From Diaporthe sp. PMI_573 (Eukaryota > Ascomycota > Sordariomycetes > Diaporthales > Diaporthaceae): 64,000 bases of DNA. A program made the position numbers and the translations under genes. Every line of letters begins with the position of its first letter. The first letter of the stretch is position 1. Location of the stretch: NCBI GenBank assembly GCA_021399435.1, contig JAJTUP010000003.1, forward strand, positions 186,001 through 250,000, written 5' to 3'. Of the stretch, positions 45,144-55,543 are shown one piece after another. The notes under the pieces are model-generated. The model ran no database searches, was not told the DNA's origin, and saw only the letters and a list, made by a program, of their open reading frames with translations.

Positions 45144-45203
45144 ACTAAGACTAGTCCTATTTTGGTCTAGTTTGAAGCCACCATGGCCAGGGTTTTGGAT
45201 ACA

Positions 45204-46862
45204 CTAACAAGCTACAGTAATACAGTCTTGAACCTCCTCTTCCTTCACAAAGAGGTCCATCTCTTCCAGAGGTGTTACAGACACTTCCTCATACTCCATC
45301 TTCATGGTAGGTTCCTTAGCCGTTTCCCAGCCTTCCCAGTTGATTTGAGAAGGCTCTATATCCTTGATACGGACCATGTTAACCTGACTTCCATCAGGAC
45401 GAATAGAAATTCCAGTGTGAATGAAGGCATTCTGAACCAACTCTGGCCTTTCTTCCAGACGTTTTACTGCCCTGGCTACTACCCAGGTAGTCATTATACG
45501 CATGTCAGAGACTGTCCATATATGTCCAGGGCTTTCCTTCTCTTTCTCTGTCATATATTCGTCAGTAAATTCCTGAAGCCAAAGCTTGAAGGGATGGTTG
45601 ACTGCAGTATCCAATGGCTGAAGGAGACTAGTACAGCCAGCTGGTATCAATGCAATAGTAACCCCTAGATCCTTCAACTGTTGCTTGATAGTGTCAGTTA
45701 CATGGAATCTAGCAACATCCATAACCAATAGGAAATCCTTCATATCCTTAGCTACTGCGTCTAGTTCTTCAGTAATCCATTTACCGAATAATTCCTCATT
45801 ATTGTAAGCTGTAGGATTGAATTCCACAGTAACATCAGGACTGTAGGATGAGGATTCCTGATTGTATATCCTTCCTGCAGGTCCTGAAGTACCATGGAAT
45901 ATAATCTTCGGCTTGAATCTCTGTATGCCATCTGCAGAGATGTAGAGAATAAGAGTAGCTTGTCGTTTATCCCATCCACTCCGTTCTGTTTTTGCCTGTA
46001 CTGACTTCGAGCCTGTAGAAGTATATGTACATCCAGAATTATACTCAAATGGAATAGGAGTTTCGTCCAGATTTAGGATTGCTGATTTGGAGAACCGCCG
46101 AGGAGGTGAGTTGTTGACAACTGGTGCTGGTGCTGGTGCTGGTGCTGGTGCTGGTGCTGGTGCTGGTGCTGGTGCTGGTGCTGGTGCTGATACTGGTACT
46201 GAGAGAGAATCTCTTGGTTGAGATATACGTCTAATGAACTTGACGAAGTTATTCACAACTTCAAGGTACTCTGCAGGAAGCTTGGTGGCCTTCTTAGTGA
46301 CCCTTCTATGTGAAATCCTATGTCGATGTAGAAAGCCTCTAAACCAGCCGGTAGAGAATACCCAGAGGTGAACGCTTTCAGGGTAGGTGTCCTTAAATAG
46401 CCTTTTTGATTCTCGTCGAAACCAGCCGATAGAAACAATTCTATTTTCTGTTCGCCGTGTAAGAAAACAGGTGTAAAGCTTGTCTTCCAACTCTGGCCAT
46501 CTAGGGTGATACCTTCGTTGATCCTCTTTGCGTACAAGCTGATCCCGCTTTTTCCACCAAGTCCTTATAGTTGCTTCAGGGATCTTGAAGAACTGGGAGG
46601 CTTCAAATAGTGTAGGAGGACGGAAGCCATCTTGGGAAGGTGGGAGGTCTTGTCGATAATGGCCACGTCTACCTCCAGTAGTTCCTGGGATACGGTGGTT
46701 CAAAAGAAATAGAAGAACTTCAACACGTTTTTTCTGCTTGTATGACCGTTCTACCCGTGTAACTGGCTTAAATGAAGGAGCTTTTCGCTCATGAAGGGGC
46801 TTGGGCTTTGGCCCTGGCTTTTTTTGTAGGATGTTGGTTGAGATTGGGCCTAGGGGAGGCAT
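45204..46862 (-). CDS. Pogo/Fot-type transposase
   Basis: Single exon, 552 residues from the ATG at 46862. The N-terminal region has helix-turn-helix character (FEASQFFKIPEATIRTWWKK), then a CENP-B-like DNA-binding part (SIGWFRRESKRLF, TGWFRGFLHRH). The DDE/D core follows in order: LNLDETPI, LLVMDVARFH and LQPLDTAVNHPF, with three acidic residues at the expected places. Between DNA-binding and catalytic parts lies an Ala-Pro dipeptide repeat of about 12 units. The C-terminus is acidic. No frame break was seen, so it may be active; it would cut at the element ends and integrate at TA. Confidence 0.93.
   Translation of the reverse strand: MPPLGPISTNILQKKPGPKPKPLHERKAPSFKPVTRVERSYKQKKRVEVLLFLLNHRIPGTTGGRRGHYRQDLPPSQDGFRPPTLFEASQFFKIPEATIRTWWKKRDQLVRKEDQRRYHPRWPELEDKLYTCFLTRRTENRIVSIGWFRRESKRLFKDTYPESVHLWVFSTGWFRGFLHRHRISHRRVTKKATKLPAEYLEVVNNFVKFIRRISQPRDSLSVPVSAPAPAPAPAPAPAPAPAPAPAPVVNNSPPRRFSKSAILNLDETPIPFEYNSGCTYTSTGSKSVQAKTERSGWDKRQATLILYISADGIQRFKPKIIFHGTSGPAGRIYNQESSSYSPDVTVEFNPTAYNNEELFGKWITEELDAVAKDMKDFLLVMDVARFHVTDTIKQQLKDLGVTIALIPAGCTSLLQPLDTAVNHPFKLWLQEFTDEYMTEKEKESPGHIWTVSDMRIMTTWVVARAVKRLEERPELVQNAFIHTGISIRPDGSQVNMVRIKDIEPSQINWEGWETAKEPTMKMEYEEVSVTPLEEMDLFVKEEEVQDCITVAC
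46122..46189. repeat. GGTGCT hexamer array inside the transposase
   Basis: About eleven perfect tandem copies, encoding the Ala-Pro run on the minus strand. The copy number is expected to vary between element copies by slippage without changing the frame. Confidence 0.85.
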
Positions 46863-47006
46863 TGTGACCCATGAGACCAGCAGTAAACAAATAACTTCAA
46901 GATCGACGCGTTAGAGACGTGATGGGCATCTCTGGGGGGCTAAACCTAGCGTAGATTAGTAAGGTGGCTATAGCTTCAGCCTAGGTAAGATTAGGCCTAA
47001 TTAGGC

Positions 47007-47042
47007 GACCGGGGGTATCGTGAATTTGTCGAGTATATACGG
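47007..47042. repeat. Right terminal inverted repeat of the pogo-like element
   Basis: Exact inverse of the left repeat, ending GTATATACGG directly before the flanking TA. Confidence 0.93.
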
Positions 47043-47589
47043 TAGCATTCCCTGGCTCTATGCGGCTGAGATCACGCCTCTGCGACTGAGACACGTTGGT
47101 TCTTCCATCGCCACGTTCTCAGAATGGCTCTGGACATTTGTAGGTGACACCATAAGCCATTCCATACAAAGCCCCCCTCCGGCTCCTCGCGGGCTCACCT
47201 TGGCGGCAGAAAGTCTGATCTCGAAGGACCTCTTAAGCATGCTTGGCATAGTTAACCCTTCAGCAGGTCATTGCTCTTATCTCGCCATATGCTATTGCGA
47301 ATTCGGGGTGGAAATTCTACCTACTTTTTGTGGTAATGATTACATTGAATATACCGGTTGTGTATTTCTTTCTACCAGAGGTGCGAACTCAGAGTCCACT
47401 CCCTTCACGGCCATTTAGATCCCAAATTAACTGTTGTGCTGCTGCGTATGATAGACAAGCGGAAAGTCACTTGAGCAGATCGACTATATTTTCGATAAAA
47501 GCCCGCCATCACCAAGCGACATAGAGCAGTCAAGGGTGAGCACGGAAGGGAGCCTCAAGATCGCCGACAGGCATATTGAAAATGCGTAG

Positions 47590-48081
47590 TATTTATGCCC
47601 TTGGCTACCAGTGCACATATGTTGCGACCATATTCTGTTGAATAGCAAAGTTATGACGGTCAATAAACTAAATATAACACTTTCAATAAACATTGTTTCA
47701 TCGGGGCATGAACGTGGATTTGTTTGAATGCCTCCTAATCACTATCTAAAGTTTTAGTAGACCTCAATTATACTTGCTCAGCTGTATGAGCTACAAGCCG
47801 AATAATCTGTCTCTTGAAGTATATCGCATTCTAGCCAGATACTATATAGTACTCGAAAGTACTAATTAAGATATGGGTCTTTTTCTTTTAATCTTACAAC
47901 TATTAGATAGTGCAATACTTATCCTAGGGTTGCCTGTCAGCCTCAGGCTGTTGGCAACCAACTGCCAACCAGGCATAAAATTGCTGCTGCCTAAAACCCG
48001 CCGACTCTTCGGCTTCATTACCAGTAGATCAGTTTACACATAGCCAACGCCACAACAAGAGATTCAACAAGATAAGCCGAG
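47590..48081. other. AT-rich intergenic stretch
   Basis: 492 bases between the transporter remnant and the F-box/2EXR-like gene. Noticeably AT-rich; no gene or repeat identified. Confidence 0.4.
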
Positions 48082-49977
48082 ATGGACAAACCCCAACCAG
48101 CCCTCACGTTTCTGGACCTGCCCTCCGAGGCGCGCAGGTCCATCTACGCACTGGCGGGCCTCAGCCGGTCTTGTCCCATCGACCTCCTCGGGCGCGAGCC
48201 CCGATCCAACAACCGGCTACGGGGCTCCGGGTCCAGCGGCCTGTGCTGGCAGGTCATGCGCCGCGACGGCCACTGGTCCACCCGCCCGGGCGGCGGCGGG
48301 GAGGTCCCCACGTGCGCGTGCCCGCGGCTGCCGCTCGAGCTGCTGCGTGTGAGCCGCCGCGTGGGCGACGAGGCCCTCGGCGTCCTCCTGCGCACCAACC
48401 GCTTTGTCGTGCGTGCCTGCGCCGCCCGCCCCGAGATGCTGGCCCCGCTGGCCGCCCATATCCCCGAGACTCACCTGGCCCGCATGACGCGCCTCGTCGT
48501 GCGCCTCAACTACTGGCCTTGCCCTTGGGGCCACGACGAGACCAGCACGCACCCGATACGCTCGCCCTACCACCACTGCCGCCTTTGCGTGGCGCGTGCC
48601 CGCGGGGCCGCCCCCGCCTTGTCGCGCTCGTGCTCCGCGGCCAGGTAGATGCTGGATCTGTGGGAGCTCGCTTGCGCCCGTCTCGGGTCCGGCCTGAGGC
48701 CGAGGCAGCTGGATCTTGCCCTGATTTGTGATATTGATCCCGCCGATGATGGCCATGTTGCGTCCCGCCTGTTGGGCCCGCTGAGATGCTACCTGCCCTT
48801 GTTGAGATCGTGTACCCTTCGCTTAGGCCGTGCCTCGAAGGAGCGGGACCTGGCGAGGCTGGCTCGCCAGACCGCACTCGCTCTTGTCGGGATCAGGACC
48901 GTGGGGCCATCTCGGAACACCAAGCCTTTCCCGTTCGACCGACTTCCGTGGGAGCTCAAGATACATATCCTAAGACACACCCACCTCGGCCCGCCAGGCC
49001 TTGCCGGTTATAACCCCGGTCTCGAAAAGCTGGATGTAGTCAACGGCCGGGCCCTCCAATGGCCCCTGAGATGGGCTCTATCGCGGGATGCGACCAAGTG
49101 CTGCGACAGTTGTACGGGCACCTTTCTGGACTGGTTTGTGACTTGTCTCGTTCCCTAGTCCTCCCTTTAAGTTTCTCCCCCTACTTTTCCTCCCCCGTGC
49201 TAACCCAAACTATAATATAGCTGCTGCAGCAACACGTACGCCGCCTTCTCTCCAACTTGCACCTGCCGGGCCTTGCCGACCGCCTTGTTTAACGTAAGCC
49301 GCAGTATGCGCCGTGCCGCCATGGAGGTCTTCTACCCGGGCGCCGACCTGCGCGTGCGTCACCACAACATCGGCGCCGTCCTGCACGTCCTGCCGCCTGC
49401 CGCCCTGCCGCTGTTGCGCCACCTAACCATTGTCCTCACCCGGGCGCAATGTTATTACTGGTTTGGCCGCGCCCCGGACTTTGCCCACCCGCAATGGCAC
49501 CTCCGCAACATGGCCAAGTCTGAGCCTGGCTGGCCCGGGGAGGGGGACAAGAGCGCCGACCACTACCGCCCGAACCTCCGTGCCGCCCTTGCCCGCCTGG
49601 CCGCCGAGGCCGACCCAGCCCGGCTCAACCTGGAGCTCGACCTGGAGGCCGTGCACGCCTTCTCGCGCATGTTCCTCGGCGACAACAACCCCGATCACGA
49701 GGACCGCTTCCGCTGGACCTACGACCTGTGCGTCGACGTGGCCGAGATGGTGTGCGCCGAGCTCCCGGGCCTGCGGGGCGTGCGCTTCCGCCTGGCCACT
49801 TACTCCGACCTGCAGCAGTGGCTGGCGCGGGAGGTGCTGGGCGAGAGGCTCATAGGGTCGGTTGAGCCGCCGAAGGGGCCGAGGAGGCCTTTGTCGGAGA
49901 AGTTGCCGTCGTATCATAGGATGAATCAGAGAATAAAAGGATCTTACTATTATGGGGATACGGAAATAGATAATTAG
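48082..49977 (+). pseudogene. F-box/2EXR-like gene with a single in-frame TAG
   Basis: Exons 48082-49133 and 49221-49977 would give about 602 residues, interrupted only by TAG at 48646-48648. Before the stop lies an F-box-like start (TFLDLPSEARRSIYALAGL), and after it in the same frame MLDLWELACARLG. A second domain start follows (FDRLPWELKIHILRHTHLG), then a Cys cluster spanning the splice site (CCDSC, CTC) and SRSMRRAAMEVFYPG. Such proteins are expanded in fungi and thought to act as adaptor or recognition modules; function unknown. An intron removing the stop would shift the frame, so I reject that. The gene is strikingly GC-rich yet flanked by AT-rich DNA. It may be newly disrupted, or the UAG may be recoded in RNA. 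Confidence 0.65.
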
Positions 49978-51009
49978 TAAAGAATAAAGAAGTAATCTAG
50001 TATTTTCTAACTATAATTTTAATAAAATAGGCTTTATAATAAATATTAATGACTTTCTACCCCCTTTTCTTTCAATTTGGAAATGCTCTTACTGACAACC
50101 TAAAACCAAGAAGGATTCAGAGCCGTAAGCTACTCTGGTCTTCCTTCCTACGAGCTTCGCTCGGGTGTCTGATTCGCGGCCACAGCATCTATAGGTAGTT
50201 AGTGCTCACTAGCCGACCTCCAATACGACAACCTCCTATGGGACAACCTCCTATAGGATAACCAGAACAGAGATAGACAAGCTAGAGAGGGTCTATAAGC
50301 TACATGGGCTCCACAATGATGTTTTTGAATCTGGCCGTGTTACCGTGATAATATAAATGAAAGGCCAGACTTGTCGCTTCAATACCAAAGGCCCCACAAA
50401 ACTATTTCTCAAACCAAGTACACGCATCGCACTTGTAATAAGTGTCAGTGAGCGCCACCACGAGAAAATTGGATCAGGATGTGTAGTCGCTAGCCTGGTT
50501 TCTTTGAAGCCGTATGGACTACGGGATGGTGCCGGTCAGCTTCGGCACCGAACTCCGTAAAGTCCTGCCCGGAGGGATGCACTAACAGACCCCACAGCTT
50601 TGATGATATATAAGCGGACACGAACTCCGGACCTGCTTTGTAAACGCGCCTTCAAGTTGCTCCGGGACGCGCTCCGGCACACTCCGTAGTGGACGTCTCT
50701 CGAGACGGAATCGAGAAAGCTCAGCTCACGGGCATGGGCACGGCACATGGAATTGCTCCGAGTCTCTCGCGAAGTTGATGTGCCTGTCCGAGTGTCGCAC
50801 AACCACTTACACATGCCTAGTTGAGTTTGACTTGATGCGACTATCTGCCGACATAAGTAGGTCTCACCTCAGCTGCACTGACCTTGGAGAATCTCTGAAC
50901 TCAGCATCGCAGTCATAGGCGATCAAGCAAGCAAGTAGAGACTCAACTCACACGATCATTCACAACAACCGACAGAACTAACTGTTCGGCTTCTATTACT
51001 CCATCAAAA
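49978..51009. other. Intergenic stretch, AT-rich then GC-balanced
   Basis: The first ~350 bases are very AT-rich with short ACAACCTCCTAT repeats near 50225. A small hairpin (GGTGCCG / CGGCACC) lies near 50528. The rest is probably promoter for the NmrA-like gene. No gene supported. Confidence 0.4.
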
Positions 51010-51942
51010 ATGGCCATCCAACAAGCCCGCAAAGTCACACTGGTCGGTGCCACAGGCAATGTTGGGAAACCAATTTTGGACAGCCTCCTGGCCGCCGGCC
51101 ACCAAGTGAACGTAATCACACGTTCCAGCTCCAACATCACCGTTCCGGACAACGTCACCCTGCACCGCGGCGACTACAACGACGAGGACTTCCTGGCGAC
51201 CGCACTAAAGGACCAAGACGTCCTCATAGCCACCCTGACATTCGGCGCATATGAAGCCCAAACCCATCTGTTCCGCGCCGCCGCCGCAGCCAACGTCCGC
51301 TGGATCGTCCCCTGCGAGTTCGGCGCGGACCCAAAGGCCTCCCTCAATGACCACATCAGCCTCATGAAGGCCAAGAAGCCGTACCGCGACCTGATCGAGG
51401 AGCTCGGGGTCAGCTCGTGGATCGGCGTCGTCACGGGCCTCTGGTTCGACTACGTGATGCGCTTCGGCGCGTTTGGCCTCGGAATCGACGCCAAGGCCAG
51501 GACGGCCAACTTCTTCGACGACGGCAACACCAAGACCAACTTCACCACCCTGAAGCGCGTGGGAGAGAGCCTGGCTGCCGTCCTGGGGTGGCCCGAGGAC
51601 GAGCTTGCTAAGCTTAAGAATGACTGGGTGTACTTTAGCTCTTTCTACATCACCCAGCGGGAGATGTGGATAGCTGCTATGCGTGCCACGGGCACGAAGG
51701 AGAGTGACTGGGCTGTGTCGGCGAGGCCTAGTGAACAGGTCATCAAGGAGTGCAAGGAGAAGATTGCAAATGGCGAGGGAATGGCTCCAGCACAGCAGAT
51801 GTTGATTGCCTTGACGCTGGGGAAGGGAATAGGCGGTGACTACCAGGAAAAGGTTGTGGATAACAACAGACTCGGCCTGGAGCCGGAGAACCCGGATGAG
51901 GTGGTTAAATTGGTTGTGGACGAAATACTCGCGGGGCAGTAG
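51010..51942 (+). CDS. NmrA-like NAD(P)-binding reductase (isoflavone-reductase type)
   Basis: Single exon, 310 residues. The N-terminal dinucleotide motif is VTLVGATGNVGKPIL; the TRS segment after the second strand (VITRSSSN) is where NADP-binding members carry an Arg. Typical further pieces are VLIATLTFGA, RWIVPCEFGADP and the C-terminal SARPSEQVIKEC. The catalytic-position Lys of the phenylpropanoid reductases may correspond to the KKPYRDLIEELG segment. It is cytosolic, with no signal sequence. Family members either reduce aromatic secondary metabolites or sense NADP redox state; nothing here decides which. It is convergent with the HET pseudogene, 41 bases apart. Confidence 0.85.
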   Translation: MAIQQARKVTLVGATGNVGKPILDSLLAAGHQVNVITRSSSNITVPDNVTLHRGDYNDEDFLATALKDQDVLIATLTFGAYEAQTHLFRAAAAANVRWIVPCEFGADPKASLNDHISLMKAKKPYRDLIEELGVSSWIGVVTGLWFDYVMRFGAFGLGIDAKARTANFFDDGNTKTNFTTLKRVGESLAAVLGWPEDELAKLKNDWVYFSSFYITQREMWIAAMRATGTKESDWAVSARPSEQVIKECKEKIANGEGMAPAQQMLIALTLGKGIGGDYQEKVVDNNRLGLEPENPDEVVKLVVDEILAGQ

Positions 51943-51983
51943 TGGAGGGCGTCTTGCATTCAAACGAGCTTGAGTATTATTTC

Positions 51984-54048
51984 TTATACTACGTCAAATT
52001 TTCCCAAGTTCGGGCACAATTTCTCTAGAGCCTCCATCGGCAGCTTAAGTTTGACGTGAGAATCGTGTTGCAACTTGGCATGGAAATCGGGCGACAAATC
52101 AGGAAACAGAGCCTCAAGCCGCGGGTCCATCAGCGAGCCTTCCCCCGTCCGAATGTTTTCCCAGCACGAGTGGACGCCCCATTCTCGGCTCGATGCATAG
52201 ACCCTGCGGATATTTGCGGGTAATGGACCCAAGAGCTTTTCCCCTTCAGATATTCCAAGTGTATAACACTTGCCTACGATGCGGAACTGGTTCTGCCCAT
52301 GAGGCCGGAGAACTATGGGCGTGTGGCACCCGATGAAGATGCAGACAACATCTCCTTCCCGGGCCAGGGGAGGTGCTATCCCCAGACACCCGACACTTGT
52401 GTGCATCAGCTGCCTCCCTCCTATCATTGCGCGGGACACACCAAAGAAGCCGGTTTGTGGCCCCAGGGATTTGTCTTCGGGGTCTCTTTCTGCCTCGGGT
52501 CGATAAAGGTCTTCGAGCGTACGCATTGCGTCCTCCAGGTTGGGCTCGTATCCAACCTAAGGTTCCTTGTACTCTTCTAAAGAATTGGCAAGGATCGTCC
52601 TCGTGTATGCCTCTTTCATGCTGATTCCAGTCACGTACTGGCCGGTGAGTTCGCTCTCGGGAATAAGATGCCGGATAGCATCCGCGACGTCTTTGACGTG
52701 CCTGGCTGTCAATGTGTCCGGCACAGGCTGCAGACGCGCAATCGTCATCGTTGAGACGCCCGACAGGCTCAGGACTCGACGGTCGGACGAGAGCGAGCAG
52801 CCAGCTGCCAGCTGCGACGAAGCGAGGCCTCGCCAGTAGACCCTCCCAAATATCGTTTCCTTCTTGGACCAATCCGGCGTCCAGCTGGGCATGTCCGGTG
52901 CATCATCAGGTCCGGGCTCGTACTGGCTCAGGAGGTTACAGCAGTCGAAACGGACAATCCACCGCCAGAGGACGTCTTGGAAGACAGTTCTGTGGTCCTT
53001 CGTGTAGTCTGGAACGCCGACCACCTCCCTCTCCGCCTCGGGCAAGAAGTTTAGTACCGCGTAGACCCTGTCTCGCCTGTTTGAGCAGCTGGATTGCCCA
53101 AAGGCGACGCGGATGAATCTGAGCCCTACTGTTGATGGCTGTCCGATAAAGCCCCGGAGGAGGAGGAGCCGCTCATATAGCCTGGCCTCGTACTCGCATG
53201 GGGGACGCCTCCTATTGCTCTTGTAGAGCCCTATCAGCCCACGTCGGAATAGCGGCCAGGCGACGTCGCATGGCCCGCACTGTACGACGGCCTTCTCCTT
53301 GAGGGCAAGGATCTTCTGCCGGATCCAGAGCCGGTAGAATTACCTTTTACAGAGGAGGTAGTAGATCGAGCGCGTGTCCTCGGCTGTGATGGGGACGGTC
53401 CCGTCTGAGTTCTCTTTTAGCGCGGGCGGTGTAGAGGCCTTTTGGGCCGGCACGCCCATGTGCTGGAGCCACGATGGGAAATCAAAGTCGACGTGGGTGC
53501 CCATCTAGGCGATAAAATTCAGCGCGCAGGTGCTGTCGTGCTGTTCGGGCCGAGCCAGGCGATGACGTGGACAGCGAAGCTGTAGATGGTGCCTATCTGG
53601 GCGACCTGTGGGCCCTTCTCGACATTGTTGGGCTGGTCGATGTATAGCACGTCGATCCAGAGCCGTCGTGGCCTGTCTGGATATCTCAGATTGGAGAGGG
53701 CGACGGCAAGGTTTCGTATTATTGAGACCACGGCGGTCTTTTCTTTTCCAATGTAGACCGAGAAGGGAGTCTGGTCTACGTTCCAAACGTAGGATACTGC
53801 TTCATAATGAAGGGGGCCGTCAGGGATGTTGGGCGTCGGGTCCAGGTCTATCACTAAATCCCCGTCGTCTGTGCTCGCAGGATGCAGGCTGACAAGTTGC
53901 GTATGCCCATTTGAAGGGAGGGAGGGTACTGATACTGCTTTACCGGGGCTGCGTCTTCAGTATGCTTTCGCCTGACTTCCTTTGAGCTTGGTGGAGCTTC
54001 CATCTGGTTCGACTCTGATGCGCGCGCAGGTCGCTGCGTCGACGCCAA
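51984..54048 (-). pseudogene. Second HET-domain gene, broken by frameshifts and stops
   Basis: HET motifs are present: YEAVSYVWN, RRLWIDVLYIDQ (usual ALCI replaced by VLYI) and QIGTIYSFAVHVIAWLGP. The frame shifts once upstream of this (near 53920) and again just after AWLGP (near 53550). From there it is continuous to the end of the gene except for TAG at 53505-53507, TAA at 53340-53342 and TAG at 52557-52559. All three could arise from CAG or CAA by C-to-T change. The remainder is family-like: RDRVYAVLNFLPE, DMPSWTPDWS, and a C-terminal segment with GVSRAMIGGRQLM and GDVVCIFIGCHTP. Non-self recognition role by family; inactive as read. Confidence 0.8.
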
Positions 54049-54856
54049 CTGCTGCGCATCCGCTTTTGGGAGGAGCAGCCGATGTGTCCTGTCTCGCTGC
54101 CTGGGTGAGTCTTATCTTGAATGCGAATTACATAGTAGGCTGTTAGTGTCTCTCAAGATTCGACTGCATTTCGGGGTGCTTGTCCGGCGAGGCGGACAGG
54201 AAATCAGCCAATCCAGCTATGCAATCTATGCAAGTTATCTCTTGCCAGCTGCCAAGCCAAAGGATCCAGGTCAGTCAGCTGTGCTCTGGTTGCGTTGCCT
54301 TTCGCGCTAAAGTAAGGAGGGTAGGTGAGAACAAGGGCTGGAATTGGCAGTCTGGAATTCCTATAGGAGACTTGCTTATACGTTTATCATGTAAGGATCA
54401 TGGCTTTTGGGCTGTGCGGTGTTGCTAGTCAGAATCACGACATCTAGTTTGTGGCATGCATTATAGGTGATTAGTCTTGCTTTGCTGCTTTCCTACATTC
54501 ACAATAAAAAGGATATTACACAGCCTACCTTTCTCTTACACTGCAGGATTTCAAGCAAAATGTGTTGTCTTCACACTCTTGAGCCGGAGTTGCTGGCACG
54601 TTTCGCCATCTGTTTGGGAAGTCTGAACATCAGTTTCCAATTACTAGAAATGCTGAATTCGGCGTCAGGACGCCACCACGGAATTGTGTTGAATCCAGTC
54701 AGGCATCATATAGGGCCCAAACCATGCTGCAGAGGCATGGATGTATCCATTTTCCCTCTGACAGCATAGTTCAAGTAATTGTGCTGAACCCCGAGCCACC
54801 TTAGCCACACACCCAATGGCCTGAGCCATTCGTCCCAGCCAGTTGTGCGTGGCTTC
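54049..54856. other. Intergenic stretch
   Basis: 808 bases between the HET pseudogene start and the 3' end of the NACHT locus. No gene supported. Confidence 0.35.
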
Positions 54857-55543
54857 TCAACTCTTTCTGTGGAACACACTTTTTGCTCTTTTAGTCAAGC
54901 TCCCGGAGTCATCCCTTGCGCAACCAAAGATCCGCATGATACCTTGAAAGTTAAGTAAATGAGCAAGCTCCGAGCGCCTGACGTCCAAAATTTGTCTGGC
55001 CGACGTGCCGTACGCTTGAAAGTCAGGATCTGCTCTGTAGCGCATCAGAATCCGCATCATGTGGCAATTGGGGCACTTGATCTCTTCCGAGTCAAGTGCC
55101 ATCCAGTATTGCTCAGTTATTACCAAAGACTCAGACGCGTGGTCAGACTCTTGATCCACGCCGCAGACGCGCTCAGAGTTGCCCTGGTCCTTCAACAGAG
55201 GCGTTTCCGAATGTTTCAACCACTGCCCGTTCTTCAGTGCTGCGACAATAAGGAGTCGGGAAGCCGTCACCACTTGATCCCCTGGCTGCATACGGGAGAT
55301 ATTGGCCTCCACAAACTCGAAAAGATTCAAGTGTACCGCGAGGGCGAGGAAGTTTTCGAAGAAGAAGCCCAGGGCATCGTGTTTCCATATGGTCGAGCCC
55401 AAAACCTCTTTTCGATTACACTTCACTTCTGCTATGCTACCATCAAATATAGCGGATCCGATAGCGTCCAGGAGCCTCATATATGTCTGTAGGTTGGTAG
55501 GAAGGAAGGCTGTCGCGAACTCAACGCAATTCTGCAGCATCAA
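54857..55543 (-). pseudogene. Frame-shifted C-terminal extension of the NACHT gene
   Basis: The frame overlaps the NACHT stop by a few codons and starts in a context (LQNCVEFATAFLPTNLQTYMRLLDAIG) typical of the helical part after the NACHT arm in these proteins. No convincing intron joins the two frames, so a one-base indel near 55530-55545 is likely, biological or from assembly. The 228-residue product includes an HMMRILMRYRADPD segment resembling a degenerate ankyrin-like repeat. Confidence 0.5.

Larger units (their letters stand above)
45108..47042 (-). mobile_element. Pogo-like DNA transposon, apparently intact
   Basis: 1,935 bp bounded by perfect 36-bp terminal inverted repeats (45108-45143 and 47007-47042). 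It is flanked on both sides by TA (45106-45107 and 47043-47044), the Tc1/mariner-pogo target duplication. It carries one long uninterrupted transposase frame on the minus strand. Perfect ends, clean duplication and no stop codons point to a recent insertion that has escaped RIP, unlike several neighbouring genes. Confidence 0.93.
44286..47589 (+). pseudogene. MFS sugar-porter gene, middle deleted and split by a transposon
   Basis: The 5' part (exons 44286-44372, 44485-44752, 44823-44917, then a frame from about 44960) encodes the family's start. It includes SSYLLFGYDQG, the loop GDRLGRKRT, VGCLVGCIIAAM and VLAYWLDYGT. The 3' part after 47042 encodes IPWLYAAEITPLRLR, then SPYAIANSGWKFY, IPVVYFFLPE and GKSLEQIDYIF, and stops at 47587. 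Roughly 200 residues expected between these parts (late helix 5 to helix 9) are absent from the window. A pogo-like element lies exactly between the two parts. Removing the element and one TA leaves the halves out of frame, so the gene was already broken or was broken in the same event. It was probably the uptake protein of the neighbouring cluster. Confidence 0.85.

Noticed and set aside
48645..48708. 64-nt intron that would remove the TAG in the F-box/2EXR-like gene
   Set aside because: A GTAGAT donor and CAG acceptor exist, but splicing them shifts the frame into an early stop and deletes family-like sequence.
50520..50560. Rho-independent-type terminator hairpin
   Set aside because: A 7-bp stem is present but there is no U tract and such terminators do not apply to fungal nuclear genes.
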